This document shows positions 17,231 to 26,028 of a stretch of DNA of 64,000 bases, piece by piece. This DNA comes from Verrucomicrobiaceae bacterium. Its GTDB lineage: Bacteria > Verrucomicrobiota > Verrucomicrobiia > Verrucomicrobiales > Verrucomicrobiaceae. A program made the translations under genes and the position numbers. Each line of letters begins with the position of its first letter. The first letter of the stretch is position 1. Location of the stretch: positions 62,001 through 126,000 of the forward strand of contig JAIXYN010000065.1 in NCBI GenBank assembly GCA_027490195.1, read 5' to 3'. The notes beneath the pieces were generated by a model. It ran no database searches. It saw nothing but the letters and a program-made list of their open reading frames with translations, and was not told where the DNA came from.

Positions 17231-19051
17231 TCAGTTCGCGGAGGTGGAGGGAATCATTTCAGGTGTCGCCTGCGAAAGCACCCAGAGTGTGGGTGCCTCC
17301 ACATGCCGGGGATTGAGCTGCTTCGGATCAGGGCCGATGCGGGGCGTGCCTTCGCGGTCGAGGAACTCCACGGGAGAGCAGCCGAGTGGGCTGACGGCGA
17401 AGTAGCACACATTGGATGAGATGGCTTCTGCATTGGCCACGATGGAAGGACAGATGCGCACCATGAGATTGCGCACGCGGGTGGAGTTTGTCTTGATGTG
17501 GTCGAGTCTGACCACGCCATCCTCGATGACCTGCAGCAGCGGTTCATCGCCCAGCAGGGCGGCCCAGGTGTCGTATTTGCCCACCATCACTGCCAGTGGC
17601 GTGGAGACGCACTGGCGGGAGTCCATCCCGAGCAGGCTTTTGATGCGGACTTCCGTTTCAGCGAGAATGACATCCTGCTGGTCGATGCGGTGTGTTTTGA
17701 TCTGCGGATCTGTGACGCCCTTCATCATGGCGCGGAACTCGGTGTTGTGCAGAGGATCAAAGAGAAAGAAAATGCCGGAGGCTACCGCAATGTGCTGGGC
17801 ACCCGGCGAGTCCGCGCTGTTGCGGGTCGGTTCGAAATGCTCCCCTGCATTGTCATAAAAGACCATGGAGAAGCCGTTATCCGGTGTGGCTGGATGGGAG
17901 AGCTTGAAGATGAAGGGCTTGGGCAGGCGCACCTTGCGCCCCTGACGGGGCAGGGTCTCATAGAGAGCGCCTTCCAGGTCGGTTTTGGCCAGGAAGGCAT
18001 CCTCCGGCGACGAGGAGGAAAACAACTGTGTCTTCATCTGAGTGAGGATGACGTTCTCCGAGGGATCGGCATCCCGGAAGGTGATGCCGAAATTCTGAAA
18101 CAAGGTATTCTGCAGAATTTTGACCAGTACGCTCAAGTAGTACGATTTGCCTGAAGAGGGTGCGCCAACGATGGAAAAGATATGATGGGGCAGGTCGAGA
18201 AATCCCGGTGGCATCTTGCGACGGCAGTGTGGACAGGCCAGGTCGGAGGTCGAAAGGCCCATGGCATCCAGCGCCTGACCACGGTCATTGAACCGCGTGG
18301 CATGGAAGCGCTGCATGGCCTCATCGCCGAGCATGGGGTCGCCGCGCAGGCTGTTATGGACGGCGATGTTCATCGCATCGCCCCGGTCAAATTTGAACCA
18401 GCAGATCGGGCAGGTGAATTCGCCGTATTCGCTGTTCACCTCCGCGGCTTCAGTCGCAGGTTCAGAATAGCGAGAAGGCGCAGGGGTGGAGCTGTAGCGG
18501 TCAAACCAGGCGGTTTTTTCGGCTGGCGGGGTCATGGGAGGAGGGATTTTGAGAATCTCTGTGGAGTCGTGGACATAAAATCCCATTTGCTCCATGCCGT
18601 TCGGAATTAAAACCAGCCGCTTGCGGGCGTTGGCGGAAAACTGCCCCAGCCAAGTTTTCAAAAACTCTGGGCCGAAGGGGCCGTTCCAATCATGCTGTTC
18701 ACTGTTGTAAACGAACCATGAGTTGTCATTCCCCAAGGCCATCCAAGTGCCCGGCTGGGGGCTGTATTTAAAGGCTAGCAACTGTCCGGCACCTGTCATG
18801 GTGTGCTCTTCGCCGGGCATGGATCTGAAAAAAGTCGTTTCAGCACCGTTCACCAGCACCGGGCAGCTAAATTGAAAGTCCATGCTGTCGTCGGTTTTAG
18901 TCACCTTGCAAAGCACTTGGGGGCATTGCGGTGAGTTCACCTTCAGGTCTGATTGAGGACCCGCACCGATCACGAACGTTCCGCCGTCAAATTTAGAACG
19001 TTCTCCGGTGATGCAGTTTAAGATGCAAAGTGAGCTGTGACTGCCGTTCAT
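17231..19051 (-). CDS. FHA-like/zinc-ribbon P-loop GTPase (TRAFAC-like)
   Basis: I chose ATG 19051 (606 aa). An in-frame TTG at 19159 would add 36 low-complexity residues encoded by an AT-rich leader. Residues about 1-100 look like an FHA domain (SKFDGGTFVIGAGPQSDLKV). A split zinc ribbon follows, CPIC at 214-217 and CPHC at 273-276. Immediately after it comes a P-loop GAPSSGKS (296-303), then FYDNAGEHF giving the DxxG switch (400-403) and VMVGKYD in the position of the NKxD base motif (491-494). This is a GTPase of TRAFAC type. It is the first gene of the seven-gene operon and probably its regulatory switch. Nucleotide specificity is inferred from motifs only. Confidence 0.75.
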   Translation of the reverse strand: MNGSHSSLCILNCITGERSKFDGGTFVIGAGPQSDLKVNSPQCPQVLCKVTKTDDSMDFQFSCPVLVNGAETTFFRSMPGEEHTMTGAGQLLAFKYSPQPGTWMALGNDNSWFVYNSEQHDWNGPFGPEFLKTWLGQFSANARKRLVLIPNGMEQMGFYVHDSTEILKIPPPMTPPAEKTAWFDRYSSTPAPSRYSEPATEAAEVNSEYGEFTCPICWFKFDRGDAMNIAVHNSLRGDPMLGDEAMQRFHATRFNDRGQALDAMGLSTSDLACPHCRRKMPPGFLDLPHHIFSIVGAPSSGKSYYLSVLVKILQNTLFQNFGITFRDADPSENVILTQMKTQLFSSSSPEDAFLAKTDLEGALYETLPRQGRKVRLPKPFIFKLSHPATPDNGFSMVFYDNAGEHFEPTRNSADSPGAQHIAVASGIFFLFDPLHNTEFRAMMKGVTDPQIKTHRIDQQDVILAETEVRIKSLLGMDSRQCVSTPLAVMVGKYDTWAALLGDEPLLQVIEDGVVRLDHIKTNSTRVRNLMVRICPSIVANAEAISSNVCYFAVSPLGCSPVEFLDREGTPRIGPDPKQLNPRHVEAPTLWVLSQATPEMIPSTSAN

Positions 19052-19186
19052 TTTGGCCTGTTGCGTTATTGGTGAGGAATAATTAAAAAAAGAACCTGAT
19101 GAGATCGATATTAATGTGGCTTTTTGCTTAGAAAAGTGAGAGTTTTCAAGGTTGATCAAATCGTCGCCAGTTCAATCCACAAGCAG
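19052..19186 (-). promoter_or_regulatory. AT-rich leader/promoter region of the GTPase operon
   Basis: These 135 bases between the esterase stop and the GTPase start are markedly richer in A and T than the flanking genes. On the minus strand a TAATAT (plus-strand 19108-19113) could serve as a -10 box 57 bases before ATG 19051. No convincing -35 box is visible. The composition argues that this is leader rather than coding sequence and that the operon has its own promoter. Confidence 0.4.
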
Positions 19187-20059
19187 CTAGGGTGCCGATG
19201 CAGGCTTGAGATGCCGGTCGAAAAACGCCAGCATGAGCTGTTCGGTTTTTTCAGGAGGTACGCCTTTCAGGCCATGACCTGCGCCTTCAAAGCCGACGAG
19301 CTCGGCTTCCACGGTGGCGGCCTTGAGCTTATCGACGATCCAGGTGGCCTGCTCATAGGCGACGTATTCATCGGAGGTACCGTGCAGGCAGAGCGTGGGA
19401 GCGGCATTCGGAGTCACCCAATACAAGGGGCTGCCGATGATATGTTCCTTGCGCTTGGTGCTGAGGTCGCCGCCGAAGAAGAGCGGCAGCACATCCTTGG
19501 CATCCACGCTTTTGTCGTAGCTTTTGGTGAAGTCGCTGGGGCCGAAGAAATTGACCACGCAGCTCACCGCGCTGCTCTGATCCAGATTTCCTTCGCCTTC
19601 GAATTGAGGAACTCCGGCGGTGACGCCAAGGAACTGCGCCAGATGGCCGCCGGCCGAGCCGCCCATGGCTCCGATGCGTGCTGGGTCCAGGTGGTATTTA
19701 GCGGCGTTTGCCCGGAGCCAGCGCACGGCGGCTTTGCAGTCGTGCACGGCGGCTGGGAACTGGTAAGCCGGTGCCAGCCGGTAGGTGATGGTGATGGCCA
19801 CATAGCCATGCTGGGCGAGCGTGAGCAGCAGTTTGTCATAGCCCTCGCGCTTGCCTGCGCGGAAGCCGCCACCATGGATGCAGACCACCGCAGGGAATGG
19901 ACCCTGGCCGTCTTTGGGCTGGGCCATGTTCACCTGCAGGTGCTGGTTGTCGGGATTGGAAAATTCAATGTCGCGGGTGAAGGTGACATTGGCTGGAATG
20001 ACGAGTTCCGCCGCGTGGATGGATGAGACGAGCAGCAGGGTGGCGATGAGTTGGCGCAT
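19187..20059 (-). CDS. Secreted alpha/beta-hydrolase (BD-FAE-like esterase)
   Basis: ATG 20059 gives a 290-aa protein with signal peptide MRQLIATLLLVSSIHAAE. An upstream in-frame start would put 13 residues before it. The oxyanion motif HGGGF and the nucleophile motif GGSAGGHLAQ are present. The C-terminal part has HGTSDEYVAYEQA (acid) and GAGHGL (His), so the Ser-Asp-His triad is complete. This is the carboxylesterase/BD-FAE type common near PSCyt genes in this phylum. It is probably periplasmic and acts on esters, perhaps acylated polysaccharide. It is divergent from the PSCyt gene at 20185 and may share regulation with it. Confidence 0.85.
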   Translation of the reverse strand: MRQLIATLLLVSSIHAAELVIPANVTFTRDIEFSNPDNQHLQVNMAQPKDGQGPFPAVVCIHGGGFRAGKREGYDKLLLTLAQHGYVAITITYRLAPAYQFPAAVHDCKAAVRWLRANAAKYHLDPARIGAMGGSAGGHLAQFLGVTAGVPQFEGEGNLDQSSAVSCVVNFFGPSDFTKSYDKSVDAKDVLPLFFGGDLSTKRKEHIIGSPLYWVTPNAAPTLCLHGTSDEYVAYEQATWIVDKLKAATVEAELVGFEGAGHGLKGVPPEKTEQLMLAFFDRHLKPASAP

Positions 20060-20184
20060 AGGGTGGGAAAGAAGAGGCAGTAACGACTCTGGCCGCATGG
20101 ATGTTGCCGGGCCTGCCTGGGTGATTTCTGGAAACCTTTTTCAGGGTGCTGTGTTGTATGCCTCAACTTGCTGAAAAATCACTC

Positions 20185-22707
20185 ATGAAGACTCTGACCC
20201 TTTCTTTGATTTTGCTTGCTCCAGTGGCCCTGCGTGCCGCTGAAGCCGCTGAGGCGGAGCATGCCGGCATGACGCCGGATCAACTGCAGTTCTTTGAGAA
20301 AAACATTCGTCCGGTGCTGGTGGAGTCCTGCTACAAGTGCCACTCCGCCGAATCGTCCAAGGTCAAAGGCGGGCTCACGCTTGATACGAAACAGGCGACG
20401 CTGCTGGGCGGGGAGTCTGGGCATCCGGGGGTGACGCCGGGCAACATTGCGCAGAGCAGCGTGTATGAAGCGATGACCTGGAAAAATGAGGACATGCAGA
20501 TGCCGCCGAAGCAAAAGCTGCCGGACGATGTGATCGCGAACTTCAAGAAGTGGATCGAGATGGGTGCCCCGGACCCGCGTGAAAACCAGGTGGTGAATGC
20601 CAGCGGCGGCAAGCGAGTGATCGACATGGAGGCAGGACGCAAGCACTGGGCGTTTCAAAAGCCGGTGAAGCAAGAGCCGCCTGCCGTGAAAACTGCTGGC
20701 TGGGCGAAGACGGAGATCGACCAGTTTGTGCTCGCTGGCATCGAAGCCAACGGGTTGCGCCCCGTGCGCGATGCGGACCGGCCCACTTTGATCCGTCGTA
20801 TCGCGTTTGATCTGACGGGACTGCCACCGACGCCGGATGAGGTGAAGGCGTTTGTCGCGGATCAGTCGCCCGAAGCGGTGAAGCGAGTCATCGACATGTA
20901 TCTCGACTCCGAACGCTATGGCGAACACTGGGCGCGGCACTGGCTGGACGTGGCGCGCTATGCGGAGAGCAGCGGCAAAGAGGTGAACGTGCTCTACCCA
21001 CATGCGTGGCGCTATCGCGACTACGTCATTGAGTCGTTCAAAAAGGACAAGCCCTATGACCAGTTCCTCAAGGAGCAGATCGCTGGAGATCTGCTGAAAT
21101 TCGATGGGAAACGCGACCAGGCGAACAAGATCGTGGCCACGGGCTTTCTGGCGATTGGTTCCAAAGGACACAACAACCGTGACCGCCGCCAGTTTTCGAT
21201 GGATGTGGTCGATGAGCAGATAGACGCTGTGTCGCAGTCGATGCTGGGACTGACACTGGCCTGCGCACGCTGCCATGATCACAAGTTTGATCCGGTGACG
21301 CAGCGCGACTACTACGCGCTGGCGGGCATCTTCCTGAGCAGCGAGACCTTGTTTGGCACGTATGAGCAGCTGCAGAACAACAACCCCGCAGGATTGATCG
21401 AGCTTGATCGTGAAGCCGGACAGACGGCAGCGCTGGCGAAGATTTCACCGTCCGAAGTGGCTGAACTCAAGGGCAACTACGAGCGGGCCAAGACTGCCGC
21501 TGCCGAGGCGCAAAAAGAGGTTTTCGCCATGCGCCAGCAGGACCGCGAGAAGGCGGGTGCGGCCAGCTTCTTGCGCATCCGCGGTGCGCGTGATCGTGCG
21601 GAGGAGGTGAAGTCGGATGTGGATCTGTTCTATGAAGATGGCACGCCGCGCACGCTGGCTATGGGAGTTCTGGACCGCACCAGTCCCTCCAACAGCCCGA
21701 TCCTCATCCGTGGGGACATCAAGCAGCCGGGTGATGTGGTGCCACGTGGCTTGGTGGAAGTGCTTTGCGCCAAAGGCGAGCCGCTGAACATCAGCCCGCA
21801 AAGCGGCAGCGGCAGGCTGGACCTGGCCTACTGGATTGCCTCGAAGGACAACCCTCTCACAGCACGTGTGATGGCCAACCGAGTCTGGTTGAAATTGATG
21901 GGCAGCGGCATTGTTCCGACTCCGGACAACTTTGGTGCGATAGGTCAGAAGCCTTCCCACCCTGAGCTGCTGGACTATCTGGCGGTCACGTTCATGGAGA
22001 ACGGCTGGTCTGTGAAGAAACTGATCCGTGAGATCATGATGAGCCGCGCCTACCAGATGGGATCCGGCTACGATGCGGCGAACTATGCCGTCGATCCCGA
22101 CAACAAGTACCACTGGCGCATGAACCAGCGCCGGCTGGAGGCGGAGGCGATCCGTGATGCAATGCTTGCGGTGGGCGGCTCGCTGAATTTTTACCCGGTG
22201 GATGGCTCACCCGTGGCACGTGCGGGTGAAGGAAGGCAGGGCTTGATCTCGATTTTCCGTGGCGAGCTTTCGGGTAAAGCCTACACCTATCGTTCGATCT
22301 ACATTCCGATCATTCGCGATCAGATTCCTGAAATGCTCTCAGTCTTTGATTATCCGGATGCGAGTCTGGTCATTGGTGACCGCGACACGACGAACGTGCC
22401 GTCTCAAAGCCTCTACCTGATGAACAATCCGCAGGCGCAGAGCGCAGCGGATGCGTTTGCGGTACGCATCGCCAAGCACCCGGGGAATTCCGCCGAACGT
22501 CTGAGCTACGCCTACGAGCTGGCGTTTGGACGTGAACCCACGACGCAGGAGAAGGCGGCAATTAGCAATTTCTGGATGCGCTTTCCGCAGCAGATTGCGA
22601 AGGACAGAGGCACCAGCAAAGAGGCGAAGGCGCAGGCGGAGTTTGCCGCGCTGTCCGCCTTCTGTCAGAGCCTGATCGCGAGCGCCGAGTTTCGATACCT
22701 CAATTAA
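20185..22707 (+). CDS. PSCyt1-DUF1549-DUF1553 secreted cytochrome-like protein
   Basis: Starting at ATG 20185 (840 aa) gives a clean signal peptide (MKTLTLSLILLAPVALRAAE). An upstream in-frame start adds 13 unlikely residues. The domain order is PSCyt1 with a heme-binding CYKCH (in VLVESCYKCHS), a WIEMGAPDPRE boundary, PSCyt2/DUF1549 (LIRRIAFDLTGLPPTPDEV and CARCHDHKFDPVTQRDYY), then DUF1553 (NPLTARVMANRVWLKLMGSGI, MNQRRLEAEAIRDAML). This is the typical full-length planctomycete-type architecture. The DUF1501 partner follows after 15 bp, so the two are surely co-transcribed. The biochemical role of the family is unknown. Confidence 0.92.
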   Translation: MKTLTLSLILLAPVALRAAEAAEAEHAGMTPDQLQFFEKNIRPVLVESCYKCHSAESSKVKGGLTLDTKQATLLGGESGHPGVTPGNIAQSSVYEAMTWKNEDMQMPPKQKLPDDVIANFKKWIEMGAPDPRENQVVNASGGKRVIDMEAGRKHWAFQKPVKQEPPAVKTAGWAKTEIDQFVLAGIEANGLRPVRDADRPTLIRRIAFDLTGLPPTPDEVKAFVADQSPEAVKRVIDMYLDSERYGEHWARHWLDVARYAESSGKEVNVLYPHAWRYRDYVIESFKKDKPYDQFLKEQIAGDLLKFDGKRDQANKIVATGFLAIGSKGHNNRDRRQFSMDVVDEQIDAVSQSMLGLTLACARCHDHKFDPVTQRDYYALAGIFLSSETLFGTYEQLQNNNPAGLIELDREAGQTAALAKISPSEVAELKGNYERAKTAAAEAQKEVFAMRQQDREKAGAASFLRIRGARDRAEEVKSDVDLFYEDGTPRTLAMGVLDRTSPSNSPILIRGDIKQPGDVVPRGLVEVLCAKGEPLNISPQSGSGRLDLAYWIASKDNPLTARVMANRVWLKLMGSGIVPTPDNFGAIGQKPSHPELLDYLAVTFMENGWSVKKLIREIMMSRAYQMGSGYDAANYAVDPDNKYHWRMNQRRLEAEAIRDAMLAVGGSLNFYPVDGSPVARAGEGRQGLISIFRGELSGKAYTYRSIYIPIIRDQIPEMLSVFDYPDASLVIGDRDTTNVPSQSLYLMNNPQAQSAADAFAVRIAKHPGNSAERLSYAYELAFGREPTTQEKAAISNFWMRFPQQIAKDRGTSKEAKAQAEFAALSAFCQSLIASAEFRYLN

Positions 22708-22722
22708 AGCACCTCCCACATC

Positions 22723-24150
22723 ATGAACACGACACCCTTTTCTCGGCGCGAGTTTTTGAAGACTGGCTCAAACGGCTTCGGCTATCTGGCCTTTGCTGCT
22801 TTGGCGCAGCAGCAGGCACTGAGTGCCAATCCGCAAACCGCCACGGGGCCACTGGCACCGAAAGCAGCGCATTTCGCGCCACGTGCGAAGCATGTGATCT
22901 TTCTCTGCATGCAGGGCGCTCCGTCGCATGTGGACACGTTTGACTACAAACCGAAGCTGATCGCGGACAACGGGAAGGGGGCGCCCTCGGCGGCCGGGCG
23001 CTACGGCACGGCGAAGCTGATGGCTTCACCGTGGAAGTTCAACCGGCAGGGCAAGAGCGGATTGTACATCTCGGAGCTGTTTCCGAATCTGGGCAAGCAT
23101 GCGGATGAGATGTGCATCCTGAATTCGATGTCCACGGATCTGCCAGCGCATCCGCAGGCTTTTTCCCAGCTCCACACCGGCACGACGCAGTTTGTGCGCC
23201 CGTCGCTGGGATCGTGGGCACTTTATGGTCTTGGCACCATGAATGAAAACCTGCCGGGATTCATCACAATCAATCCACCGGGCAATGCGACACGCACTTA
23301 TGGCAGCGCCTTTTTGCCTGCCATTTATCAAGGCACCAAGATCGGGGGCAACGGTTTGCCCGGTGGTGGAGTAGGACGGCGGGGAGGCGGCATGGACCAG
23401 CAGGCCACGGTGGCGAACATCAAGAACAGCCGCTACACGACTGAGGCACAGCGCACGCAGCTGGATCTGGTGCAGGCGCTCAACAAATCCCGCATGCAGC
23501 AGGATGGTGGTGTCAGCGCTGAAGTGGAAGGCGTGATCGAGTCGTATGAACTCGCTTTTCGCATGCAGGCTGAGGTGCCGAAGGTGATGGATTTGAGCAA
23601 GGAAACAGCGGCAACCAAGGCACTTTACGGCATTGATGAGCAGGAAACGGATGCCTTTGGCAGGCAGTGCCTAATGGCGCGCAAGTTTGTGGAGGCCGGC
23701 GTGCGTTTCATCGAACTCACGAATGGCAACTGGGACCAGCATTTCAATTTGAAGGCCTCACTGGAACGCAACACCGGGGCGATCGACAAGCCCATCGCGG
23801 GTTTGCTCACCGATCTCAAGCAGCGCGGACTGCTCAAAGACACGCTGATCATCTGGGGTGGGGAATTTGGCCGTACGCCACATAGTCAGGGCGAAGACGG
23901 GCGCGATCACAACAACAAGGGCTTCTCCATGTGGATGGCCGGCGGCGGGGTCAAAGGCGGCATGAACTACGGAATGACGGATGACTACGGCTACGAAGCG
24001 GTGCAGAACAAGATGCACATCCACGACTGGCACGCGACGGTGCTGGCGCTGATGGGGCTTGATCACGAACGCCTCACCTTCCGTTATGCAGGCCGCGATT
24101 TCCGTCTCACGGACGTTTATGGCACGGTGGCGAAGGAGATCATGGCATGA
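22723..24150 (+). CDS. Tat-exported DUF1501 protein
   Basis: The 475-aa protein begins with a twin-arginine signal (SRREFLKTGSNGFGYLAFAA), as is usual for the family. The core matches the truncated paralogue at 1-1356: [50 protein letters not shown], and a HIHDWHATVLALMGLDH end. The sulfatase/phosphatase-like fold suggests a metal-dependent hydrolase acting after export. It lies 15 bp after the PSCyt gene. An internal Gly-rich loop (GGNGLPGGGVGRRGGG) is absent from the paralogue. Confidence 0.92.
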   Translation: MNTTPFSRREFLKTGSNGFGYLAFAALAQQQALSANPQTATGPLAPKAAHFAPRAKHVIFLCMQGAPSHVDTFDYKPKLIADNGKGAPSAAGRYGTAKLMASPWKFNRQGKSGLYISELFPNLGKHADEMCILNSMSTDLPAHPQAFSQLHTGTTQFVRPSLGSWALYGLGTMNENLPGFITINPPGNATRTYGSAFLPAIYQGTKIGGNGLPGGGVGRRGGGMDQQATVANIKNSRYTTEAQRTQLDLVQALNKSRMQQDGGVSAEVEGVIESYELAFRMQAEVPKVMDLSKETAATKALYGIDEQETDAFGRQCLMARKFVEAGVRFIELTNGNWDQHFNLKASLERNTGAIDKPIAGLLTDLKQRGLLKDTLIIWGGEFGRTPHSQGEDGRDHNNKGFSMWMAGGGVKGGMNYGMTDDYGYEAVQNKMHIHDWHATVLALMGLDHERLTFRYAGRDFRLTDVYGTVAKEIMA

Positions 24151-24206
24151 GCGAATTGTCCTCCTGTGTGACGCATGCGTTGCATCTGGCGTGATTCGTC
24201 TTATCA

Positions 24207-25748
24207 ATGGCTCTGAAAATGGGAAACAGCGCCTCAGCACCCGCCGTAAAGTTGTCCTCCAGCCAAGTGCTGGATGCTGCCTCCAGCAGTGCGATTGATC
24301 CGGAGACGATGGTTCGCATCGAGGCGATTATAGCGACAGAGCTGCCCGAAGAACTGCGCTCAAGCGCCAAAGGCCTGCTGCGTGCGGTGGCCGGCAAAGT
24401 CGCCGTGCCAGGGCATTTTGATGCGTTCTGCTGTCAGGCATTTTCAAAGCCGGAGTGGGCTGCGGCGGGCAGTCTGCTGATTGCGGAAATGTTTGAGCAG
24501 GACGAGGACCAGCTCGCAGAACTCGCGCGCATTCCTGACCTGGTCATTGAAATGGGCAGCGGCGAGGTCAACGTGACCTGCATGGTGGCGTCCCGGTGGG
24601 CCGCCCGTGGGGAGACGCACCGCCTCTCAAGACTCGCAGATGCCATCGTTGCATCGCATGCCTCCAGAAATGCTTGTGCCGTTGACGTTATGCTGGCCCT
24701 GGCCGCCACACTGGCGGTGACGCGATTTTCGCGCGCAGAGCAGTTGTACAATGCCGCCCTGCCACTGGCTGGAGATGAACATCAGGAGGCGCTGGCTGAC
24801 GCCCGGCGCTGGCTGGCTGCCGGGCGCGTCGTGTGCAGTGCGGTGCAGGATGAACGTGACTTCTGGGACCTGAGGCTGCGCAAACCCAAGACGGCCTGGA
24901 CTTGGCGGAGCAAGGCCGAACGTGAGGCGCTGGATCATTTGTCCGAGTGCCTGAAAACAGACATGGAAGGCGCGGATTTGTACCAGGCGGTGCTGCCCGA
25001 ATACTGGTGGGAGCTGGCGATGAAATTTGCGCAGCAGCAGGAAAAGCTTGAGCTGAAGACTCAAAAGCTGGCGACTGTGAAAAGCGAAAACGCTGTGACT
25101 CCCAGGGCCCAGCCTGAGCCGTTTGCAGCACCTGACCGAGCAGTCAGAAGTATTCCCATTCATCATAAGTCCGTTCCAGTTGCACGATTTATTTTGGGCT
25201 GGGTTTGTGGCACAGCCTTGACGGCGCTTTCGATCCTTGTGCTGCCGCCGGAGTTTGTGAAAAGCGTTCAGTCCATGTTTCGAACAACTGCGGGACAGGC
25301 TGCTGAAATGGAGGCGGTGAGGAAGGATGCCTTGCAAAAGAAAGCTGCTGAGATGGTGAACTTTAAGGCGCAGCACGCCATGGCAATGACGGGCGGATGG
25401 AAGGAAAACGAGAAGATGCTCTCCGGACAGAGCCAGGAATTGCCGTTTGAGAGCCAGCAGTACATGAATCTGCTGGTCTGGCTCCATTTAGATCCGCCCA
25501 AGAATGACGAGGTACGCCAGCATGTTTGTCATTTGCTGGTCGAACGGGTGAAAGGGAATGCGATCACACTCTGGGAGGTGTTGTCTTATCCAGGTTCTGC
25601 GAATGCTAAAGAGATTCAAATTGCGGCTCGCAACGCGCTCATGGATGAGGCTTATCAATGGAGCGATGATGAGAAAAAGCGCCTGAGTGCGATTGCTGGG
25701 AGCAGCACTGCTAGTCAATCCATGCCGATAGTCGGGAATAAAAGATGA
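24207..25748 (+). CDS. Helical membrane protein of unknown function
   Basis: The 513-aa product is mostly alpha-helical and Ala/Glu-rich. One membrane helix lies near residues 326-346 (VARFILGWVCGTALTALSILVLPP). The cytoplasmic-type N-terminal 320 residues and C-terminal 165 residues resemble no family I know. TPR-like helical pairs are possible (ALAATLAVTRFSRAEQLYNAALPL). ATG 24207 is used; another Met is 4 codons on. The gene starts 56 bp after the DUF1501 stop and is followed by 280 bp of AT-rich DNA before the pseudokinase gene. Its size and topology resemble the membrane proteins of the minus-strand GTPase operon, but no homology is evident by eye. Confidence 0.6.
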   Translation: MALKMGNSASAPAVKLSSSQVLDAASSSAIDPETMVRIEAIIATELPEELRSSAKGLLRAVAGKVAVPGHFDAFCCQAFSKPEWAAAGSLLIAEMFEQDEDQLAELARIPDLVIEMGSGEVNVTCMVASRWAARGETHRLSRLADAIVASHASRNACAVDVMLALAATLAVTRFSRAEQLYNAALPLAGDEHQEALADARRWLAAGRVVCSAVQDERDFWDLRLRKPKTAWTWRSKAEREALDHLSECLKTDMEGADLYQAVLPEYWWELAMKFAQQQEKLELKTQKLATVKSENAVTPRAQPEPFAAPDRAVRSIPIHHKSVPVARFILGWVCGTALTALSILVLPPEFVKSVQSMFRTTAGQAAEMEAVRKDALQKKAAEMVNFKAQHAMAMTGGWKENEKMLSGQSQELPFESQQYMNLLVWLHLDPPKNDEVRQHVCHLLVERVKGNAITLWEVLSYPGSANAKEIQIAARNALMDEAYQWSDDEKKRLSAIAGSSTASQSMPIVGNKR

Positions 25749-25878
25749 AACTTTATGCTTGGCTCAAAACTGAGTTTCAGACATGCTTGATTTCATTTTT
25801 ATGAGATCACATGTTCTCTTTTGAGCTAATGGCGATTCTCCACGGTAAGCTATGTTTTTTATGGTTTGATCTGTAAGG

Positions 25879-26023
25879 AATGGTTTATTAACCGCATAAA
25901 ATTACCAGATTTTTTAGAATAAACTTTGCAATTTTGAGCCACAACCCTTATAAATGAGGTATAAATGTGAGTTCACACAGCAAGTCTCTGGTTGGCGTGA
26001 TCTTCATTGAATGGTTCATTAAC
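25879..26023 (+). repeat. Repeated 14-mer flanking the pseudokinase promoter
   Basis: AATGGTTTATTAAC (25879-25892) and AATGGTTCATTAAC (26010-26023) differ at one base. They bracket the promoter at 25926-25954, 131 bp apart, and the second ends 5 bases before the start codon at 26029. They could be paired operator sites. The rest of the 280-bp gap is AT-rich, with nothing else I recognise. Confidence 0.4.
25926..25954 (+). promoter_or_regulatory. Sigma70-type promoter upstream of the pseudokinase-btub genes
   Basis: TTGCAA (25926-25931) and TATAAA (25949-25954) are separated by exactly 17 bp. A start near 25962 would give a leader of about 67 nt before ATG 26029. No Shine-Dalgarno site precedes that ATG. 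Confidence 0.5.
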
Positions 26024-26028
26024 TTGTT

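Noticed and set aside
7040..19051. Identification as a Zorya defence system
   Set aside because: An ExbB/MotA-like channel is present, but ZorC/ZorD/ZorE-type helicase or nuclease proteins and the long-tailed ZorA are absent.
20179..21282. 367-codon frame opposite the PSCyt gene
   Set aside because: Antisense shadow; the plus strand has signal peptide, heme motif and family domains.
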